Source: Edolisoma coerulescens (taxonomy: Eukaryota > Chordata > Aves > Passeriformes > Campephagidae). Taken from it: a DNA stretch of 64,000 nt. The notes below the pieces were generated by a model. It was not told the DNA's origin. It saw only the letters and a list, made by a program, of their open reading frames with translations, and made no database searches. The stretch spans positions 1,858,136 to 1,922,135 of the forward strand of contig VWZW01006249.1 in assembly GCA_013397115.1 (NCBI GenBank), in the 5' to 3' direction. Each line of letters opens with the position of its first letter. Positions within the stretch are counted from its first letter, which is position 1. Shown piece after piece: positions 61,901 through 64,000 of the stretch. Made by a program: the position numbers and the translations under genes.

Positions 61901-63140
61901 GGGTTTGCCCCATGCATCTGGAATACCTTTGTTTGAATTGTGTCTTCTCTGTGCAAAACCTCTTTGCTCTACATGTGCTGATTACGTTTAGCACCTTTTT
62001 CTAAACACACACTGTGATTATGTGAATGCAATAACAATAAAATTTAAAATATTGCTAATGTATATATTTACATATTGATATCTATAAAAATATTGCTAGT
62101 TTTGTTTGGAATAAGTAACATAACATTTGCGTAATGCCTCTGACAGTCTGGTTAAAAAGAGCACCTCATACCTGCTCCTGTGGCCACTTCTGTCTGTCCT
62201 CTGGGGTTCTTGACTTTGCTTTAAAACCTCGATGCACATCTCCACTGTGCTTAGAGGCAGATGGGATATTCAGTGATTTTGGCCTCCCCTCGTGCCTGTT
62301 AGCACTGTGAACAGCTTCTCCCTTTGAACAAGTCTCTTTGTAATCATGTGCCATGTTTTCAGTCCCAGTGTGCTCTGGACTCATTTCCGTTGTACTGTTA
62401 ATACTGCTCATGCTCATACTCATTTTGATTTCTGCTACAATCTGGTCAATATCCTCTTCCTGCTCTTCCAGCTCTGCATCCTCTTTTCTAGAATGGTATG
62501 GTGATATTCCCTGTGAGTTTCCATTAGCCTCTGCTGGGTAATAGTCCGGATAGTCACCTTCACTTTGACAGTACTGTATGTTTTCTTCTTGGTCTTGAAT
62601 CTCCAAAGACGATGCTTCATCCTCCAAAATCTGAATTCCATTATCTTGACCTTCCTGCCACTCTTGCCTGTCCATCACCTCATTTTCATCTTGGTGCTGA
62701 ATTTTACCTTCGGCCCATTCTTCTACAGCTTCCTGACATTCATCTGTTTCAACATGGTGTTCCTCATGGGGAGCATACTCCTCCCCATTGCAGTCCATTC
62801 CTTCCAGGTAACTGTCATCCTCTGGACAGTATCTAATGTAGTATGTGATCCCCTCCTCTTCTTCTGGCAAGCCTTCATCATAGTCCTCTTCCTCAGAAGT
62901 GTTGTTTACATAGTCAGAGCTGGAGTCGCCATCACCACTGTGGTCATTGCACTCATGTTCCACAGGGGTAGGACTACCTGGTCTCACAGTTGCTAGTTCT
63001 GCCTCCTTTCCTGCATAATCTTCAATGGGAAGGTCACTTTCTTCATTTTCAGGCTCCCTGTTGTGAGATGAAGTCGGGCAAGCTCTGGCTCTGTGATCCA
63101 GCATGCTGGCTGTAGTGCTTTGATGTTTCCTGTTTGCCAT
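25858..63140 (-). CDS. APBA2: APBA2 (Mint2 / X11-like), complete coding sequence in 12 exons
   Basis: Exons in transcript order are 63140-62172, 51719-51639, 50458-50422, 45648-45503, 44181-44146, 42564-42478, 38074-37889, 35156-34977, 33881-33669, 32871-32752, 27564-27424 and 25929-25858. All introns are GT-AG, giving 2268 nt and 755 residues, close to human APBA2 (749). The protein is a neuronal adaptor that binds the cytoplasmic tail of APP via its PTB domain, Munc18 via its acidic N-terminal half, and membrane-protein C-termini via two PDZ domains. The layout is: acidic disordered region 1-350, PTB about 367-566 with a 12-residue basic insert at 412-423, PDZ1 about 575-660, PDZ2 about 665-741, tail ending PLYI. 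The start at 63140 is an ATG (MANRKHQ) in GCTATGG context. A TTG seven codons upstream sits beside a stop and is not a plausible start. Confidence 0.97.
25930..27423 (-). other. APBA2: APBA2 last intron, 1.5 kb
   Basis: Contains a T/G-only low-complexity tract at 26109-26151 (+ strand), which is A/C-rich on the transcript. No other feature. Confidence 0.75.
26109..26151 (+). repeat. T/G-rich low-complexity tract
   Basis: Runs of T interrupted by G (ttttttttgttggggc, then tttgtttttgttttg). Simple sequence of about 43 nt inside the last APBA2 intron. Confidence 0.8.
27424..27564 (-). CDS. APBA2: APBA2 exon, PDZ2
   Basis: The exon has 47 codons, [20 protein letters not shown] through EINGQSVVATAHEKIVQAL to SNSVGE. 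The acceptor is tctcttggcag and the donor is GAG|GTAAGG. It holds the PDZ2 helix, with histidine in AHEK at the usual specificity position. Reading through the donor gives VRKRRLYQGSK and a stop at 27322-27324, which would replace the last PDZ2 strand and the PLYI tail. Confidence 0.97.
27565..32751 (-). other. APBA2: APBA2 intron within PDZ2, 5.2 kb
   Basis: Contains the A-rich tract 29874-29894 and a possible diverged repeat at 32020-32200. No coding exon other than the flanking PDZ2 exons. Confidence 0.65.
29874..29894 (+). repeat. A-rich homopolymer tract
   Basis: Ten A, one G, ten A. On the APBA2 transcript this is a U-tract in mid-intron. Confidence 0.85.
32752..32871 (-). CDS. APBA2: APBA2 exon, end of PDZ1 and start of PDZ2
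   Basis: The exon has 40 codons, [20 protein letters not shown] then [20 protein letters not shown], phase 0 at both ends, with acceptor atatcttacag and donor ATT|GTAAGT. The PDZ2 binding loop is QLGF (residues 676-679). Confidence 0.97.
32872..33668 (-). other. APBA2: APBA2 intron, 0.8 kb
   Basis: The stretch 33160-33400 keeps several CpG in an otherwise CpG-poor intron (catcgtgtctgc, tactcgctcgatctg, catccg, gcacgg), so it may be a conserved non-coding segment. No coding signal. Confidence 0.55.
33669..33881 (-). CDS. APBA2: APBA2 exon, PDZ1
   Basis: The exon has 71 codons, LQLEKQKGEILGVVIVESGW through [20 protein letters not shown] to ATCQGIIK. The acceptor is tttaattgcag and the donor is AAG|GTACCC. 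The carboxylate-binding loop is ILGVV (residues 584-588), a variant of the usual GLGF. Confidence 0.97.
34519..34546. repeat. 13-bp perfect inverted repeat, 2-nt spacer
   Basis: The left arm TCTTGAAGCAAAT (34519-34531) and right arm ATTTGCTTCAAGA (34534-34546) are exact reverse complements separated by AC. Confidence 0.95.
34550..34591. repeat. 19-bp direct repeat, two copies
   Basis: TTATTTTCTTTCAAATGTG occurs at 34550-34568 and again at 34573-34591, a 23-bp period. It starts three bases after the palindrome ends. Confidence 0.95.
34977..35156 (-). CDS. APBA2: APBA2 exon, PTB C-terminal helix and linker
   Basis: The exon has 60 codons, [20 protein letters not shown] through [20 protein letters not shown] to NSENCKE. 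The acceptor is acattctag and the donor is GAG|GTAAAC. It holds the long PTB C-terminal helix and the linker to PDZ1, a segment known in X11 proteins to fold back on the PTB groove and reduce APP binding. Confidence 0.97.
35157..37888 (-). other. APBA2: APBA2 intron, 2.7 kb
   Basis: Contains the truncated CR1 fragment (36466-36645), a small tandem duplication around 36053-36081 (atttgtgggtcatc unit) and, at 37452-37475, a ctatgattctat string that resembles a CR1 tail remnant in the opposite orientation. Confidence 0.7.
36466..36645 (-). mobile_element. truncated CR1-type LINE 3' fragment
   Basis: The fragment starts agaatcacagaatatgcaga, then gtgggaagggacccatcagg, tccagctcctggctctgcac, caccctgtgcctgagagc and cttggtgctgtggccactgc. 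This is the reverse complement of a CR1 3' region from a subfamily different from the copy at 63.8 kb. Similarity stops near 36640, so it is 5'-truncated. It lies in the APBA2 intron between the PTB exons at 35 and 38 kb. Confidence 0.85.
37889..38074 (-). CDS. APBA2: APBA2 exon, PTB core and peptide groove
   Basis: The exon has 62 codons, ETMMDHALRTISYIADIGN, then VVLMARRRMPRSASQDC, ending YKMICHVFESED. The acceptor is ctttatgcag and the donor is GAT|GTAAGT. It includes the ISYIADIGN strand that pairs with the bound NPxY peptide in X11 PTB structures. The sequence is noticeably CpG-rich for this AT-rich locus. Confidence 0.97.
39400..39690 (+). repeat. pyrimidine-rich region
   Basis: Nearly 300 bp dominated by C and T on the + strand (for example cttcacccctctcctttatt, ttctttcccttatccc), so purine-rich on the APBA2 transcript. 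It is interrupted rather than a pure mirror repeat. Confidence 0.65.
40542..40597 (+). repeat. A/C-rich low-complexity tract
   Basis: Composed almost only of A and C (ccaaacaaaaccaaaccaac). On the APBA2 transcript strand it is G/U-rich. Confidence 0.8.
42478..42564 (-). CDS. APBA2: APBA2 exon, PTB core
   Basis: The exon has 29 codons, TSEGDSQALTEVDLFI then STQRIKVLNADTQ, phase 0 at both ends, with acceptor tctgtcttttag and donor CAG|GTAAGT. It supplies central strands of the PTB domain. Confidence 0.97.
42565..44145 (-). other. APBA2: APBA2 intron downstream of the 36-nt exon
   Basis: A 1.6-kb GT-AG intron. The donor after the cassette exon, GCG|GTGTGT, departs from the usual GTRAGT, consistent with weak definition. 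No other feature seen. Confidence 0.75.
44146..44181 (-). CDS. APBA2: APBA2 36-nt PTB insert exon
   Basis: Exactly 12 codons, RMQKAAKIKKKA, with both ends phase 0, so it can be skipped without a frameshift. The acceptor region reads tatgctgctcctcag and the donor is GCG|GTGTGT. It puts a strongly basic insert into a PTB-domain loop. Its size, phase and the UGC repeats directly before the acceptor suggest a regulated neuronal cassette exon, which is inference. Confidence 0.95.
44182..45502 (-). other. APBA2: APBA2 intron upstream of the 36-nt exon
   Basis: A 1.3-kb intron. Its last 40 nt hold a T-run followed by TGCTGC just before CTCCTCAG. Nothing else recognised. Confidence 0.75.
45503..45648 (-). 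CDS. APBA2: APBA2 exon, start of PTB domain
   Basis: Two bases complete a split valine, then 48 codons read PGPCEPEDLIDG, IIFAANYLGSTQLLSE and MMQAQEAVSRVK. The acceptor is gtctcctgtcag and the donor is AAG|GTAGGG. The NYLGS signature is the first strand of X11-type phosphotyrosine-binding domains, which bind NPxY peptides such as the APP tail without needing phosphorylation. Confidence 0.97.
45649..50421 (-). other. APBA2: APBA2 intron, 4.8 kb
   Basis: Holds the perfect 11-bp palindrome at 47072-47096 within an AT-rich, possibly conserved segment (about 46980-47250). No exon found. Confidence 0.65.
47072..47096. repeat. 11-bp perfect inverted repeat, 3-nt spacer
   Basis: CAAAATTAAAG (47072-47082), spacer TAG, CTTTAATTTTG (47086-47096). 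Confidence 0.95.
50422..50458 (-). CDS. APBA2: APBA2 37-nt small exon
   Basis: The exon encodes TKKVSSFPSFVD plus one base, with acceptor tttctcaacag and donor ATG|GTAAGT. Because 37 is not a multiple of three, skipping it would break the frame, so it should be constitutive. It leads straight into the PTB domain. Confidence 0.93.
50459..51638 (-). other. APBA2: APBA2 intron, 1.2 kb
   Basis: Includes a G-rich run at 51281-51298 on the + strand (gggagggggtgggggagg). Nothing else recognised. Confidence 0.7.
51639..51719 (-). CDS. APBA2: APBA2 exon 2 (coding), linker before PTB
   Basis: The exon has 27 codons beginning MCNGLEQPRKQQ and ending VDNNNPPE, with acceptor ttttcttgcag and donor GAG|GTAGGT. 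Both ends are phase 0. The first codon is ATG (Met), where human APBA2 has Val as I recall. Basic/polar linker with no fold visible. Confidence 0.96.
51720..62171 (-). other. APBA2: APBA2 largest intron, 10.5 kb
   Basis: Separates the N-terminal exon from the rest of the coding sequence. It is mostly AT-rich sequence without recognisable repeats, apart from a GC-richer promoter-like patch at about 55000-55390. Confidence 0.65.
55088..55367 (+). promoter_or_regulatory. promoter-like patch with CCAAT, TATA and a splice donor
   Basis: CCAAT at 55088-55092 is followed 28 bp later by TATAA at 55120-55124. The downstream sequence is GC-richer than its surroundings, and a good donor CAG|GTTAGT ends a possible exon at 55367. 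On the + strand this would be antisense to APBA2. It could be a cryptic promoter, a solo LTR remnant or chance; no transcript evidence is available here. Confidence 0.3.
62172..63140 (-). CDS. APBA2: APBA2 first coding exon, acidic N-terminal half
   Basis: The exon has 323 codons from ATG (MANRKHQSTTASMLDHR) to EQ, with donor CAG|GTATGA. Residues 71-122 (SSSDYVNNTSEEEDYDEG through GITYYIRYCPEDDSYLEG) are the hallmark Mint2 acidic block and appear unchanged from mammals as I remember them. Residues 226-247 (EQEEDIDQIVAEIKMSMS) fall in the region assigned to Munc18 binding. The exon ends with the basic, proline-containing stretch RTPEDRQKWPQEQ. An in-frame TGA at 63162-63164 closes the frame upstream of the ATG. 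Confidence 0.97.
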
Positions 63141-63177
63141 AGCCAGCTCCTTACATGACAATCATTTCCAGCAATGA
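63141..63177 (-). other. APBA2: APBA2 5' UTR part of first coding exon
   Basis: The acceptor ttccatcttccctgcag lies just upstream (AG at 63178-63179), so 37 nt of 5' UTR precede the ATG in this exon. The rest of the 5' UTR and the promoter are beyond the window. Confidence 0.8.
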
Positions 63178-64000
63178 CTGCAGGGAAGATGGAAAAGCAC
63201 ACATTCAGGAAAAGGTCATCGGTAGGGAACAGCAATGTTAATAGGAAGCAAACTGATAGATTCATTTGGTAAAAAGCCTGTGTTTGTAGATATTTGACCA
63301 AATTCAGACAGCTAACTTTTAAAATGCTTGTGCTATGGAACCATGAAATCAAAGTAATAAGTTGCGCTCTGAAAGGAACAGATAAAGAGAAGGTTCTACA
63401 TTTATGCTAAATGTATTCTAGTGTAGGCTCTCTTCTGTCAATTTGACAGAGAATTAATCCTGAACCTTGAAATTAGTTTTCAATTCCTTTTTCTTGCCAG
63501 TAAGGGGTCATGCTTTGATCACTATGCAGTAAACGGGAGCTCTTTTCAATTTTCAGCTTAGGCATTTCTTTAACGTGCACTGAAAGCAAACATTTAGAAT
63601 CTGACCTGCTCTTACCAAAACTAAAGGAAATAATTCTATTAACTTGGCAGTCACATAGTGCACTAAAAGATAATGCATTGGTATTAAAAGTGTTATTTTT
63701 AAAAAAGCACTTGCAGGTTTATTAGCCCTTACTAGCTGGATGCCATTGTTATCTCCCATTGTTAAATCAAATATTGCTTTTAGAATAGATTATTTCAGTT
63801 GGAAGGGACCTACAACAATCACCCAGTGCTGACCAAGCTAAAGCATGCTTTAAGGGCCTTGTCCCAATGCCTCTTAAAACACTGACAGGCTTGGGGCATT
63901 GACTGCCACTGGAAGCCTGTTCCAGTGTCTGACAGTGCTCTTAGTAAAGAAATGCTTCCTAATGGCCGGTCTGAACCCATTGTGACACAGCTTTGAGCCA
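63178..64000 (-). other. APBA2: APBA2 5' intron (partial)
   Basis: Intron upstream of the first coding exon. Besides the CR1 element at its far end, nothing is recognised. Confidence 0.75.
63781..64000 (-). mobile_element. CR1-type LINE 3' end (continues past window)
   Basis: Read on the + strand it begins at the element's 3' terminus (gaatagattatttcagttgg, aagggacctac) and continues through ctgaccaagctaaagcatg, gcctcttaaaacactgacag and aagcctgttccagtgtctga to aaagaaatgcttcctaatg. These are the diagnostic segments of avian CR1 3' regions, read as the reverse complement, so the element lies on the - strand, the same orientation as APBA2. It is truncated by the window edge. Confidence 0.9.

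Noticed and set aside
62565..62996. 143-codon open frame on + over the first APBA2 exon
   Set aside because: Shadow of the acidic APBA2 reading frame on the opposite strand.
25858..63140. APBA1 rather than APBA2
   Set aside because: The N-terminal exon lacks the longer APBA1-type region and closely matches APBA2, and the predicted length of 755 residues fits APBA2.
63141..63161. Upstream in-frame TTG as APBA2 start, adding seven residues
   Set aside because: TTG is not an expected vertebrate start here, a stop lies directly upstream, and the ATG at 63140 has a good context and matches the known N-terminus.

Overview
The window is vertebrate nuclear DNA, most likely from a bird. Every coding signal is a short exon flanked by GT-AG introns. 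The only clear interspersed repeats are CR1-type LINE 3' ends, the dominant avian retroelement. Introns are compact for genes known to be very large in mammals, and the intergenic sequence is AT-rich. There are no bacterial-style operons, RNA genes or CRISPR arrays.

Two genes lie tail to tail. On the + strand, positions 2007-23180 hold seven 3' exons of ENTREP2 (FAM189A1), from one transmembrane-segment exon to the stop codon; its 5' exons lie upstream of the window. On the - strand, positions 63177 down to about 24.0-25.2 kb hold APBA2 (Mint2/X11-like) with its complete coding sequence in twelve exons (755 codons). It contains the acidic Munc18-binding N-terminus, a PTB domain with an alternative-looking 12-residue insert exon, and two PDZ domains ending in the C-terminal tail PLYI. 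The non-coding first exon(s) and promoter of APBA2 lie beyond 64000.

The two 3' ends face each other across a gap that may be only about 0.4 kb. The neighbouring order APBA2-ENTREP2 matches human 15q13, and the same convergent pairing is known for the paralogues APBA1-ENTREP1 on human 9q21, so this looks like an ancient duplicated gene pair.

The remaining sequence is intron. It carries two CR1 fragments, low-complexity tracts, several perfect small palindromes, a GC-richer promoter-like patch inside the largest APBA2 intron (about 55.0-55.4 kb), and a possible pair of diverged repeats near 18.0 and 32.0 kb. I see no new multi-gene system. The most useful leads are the UGC-flanked 36-nt PTB exon, the closely opposed 3' ends, the short linear motifs in the ENTREP2 cytoplasmic tail and the promoter-like patch.
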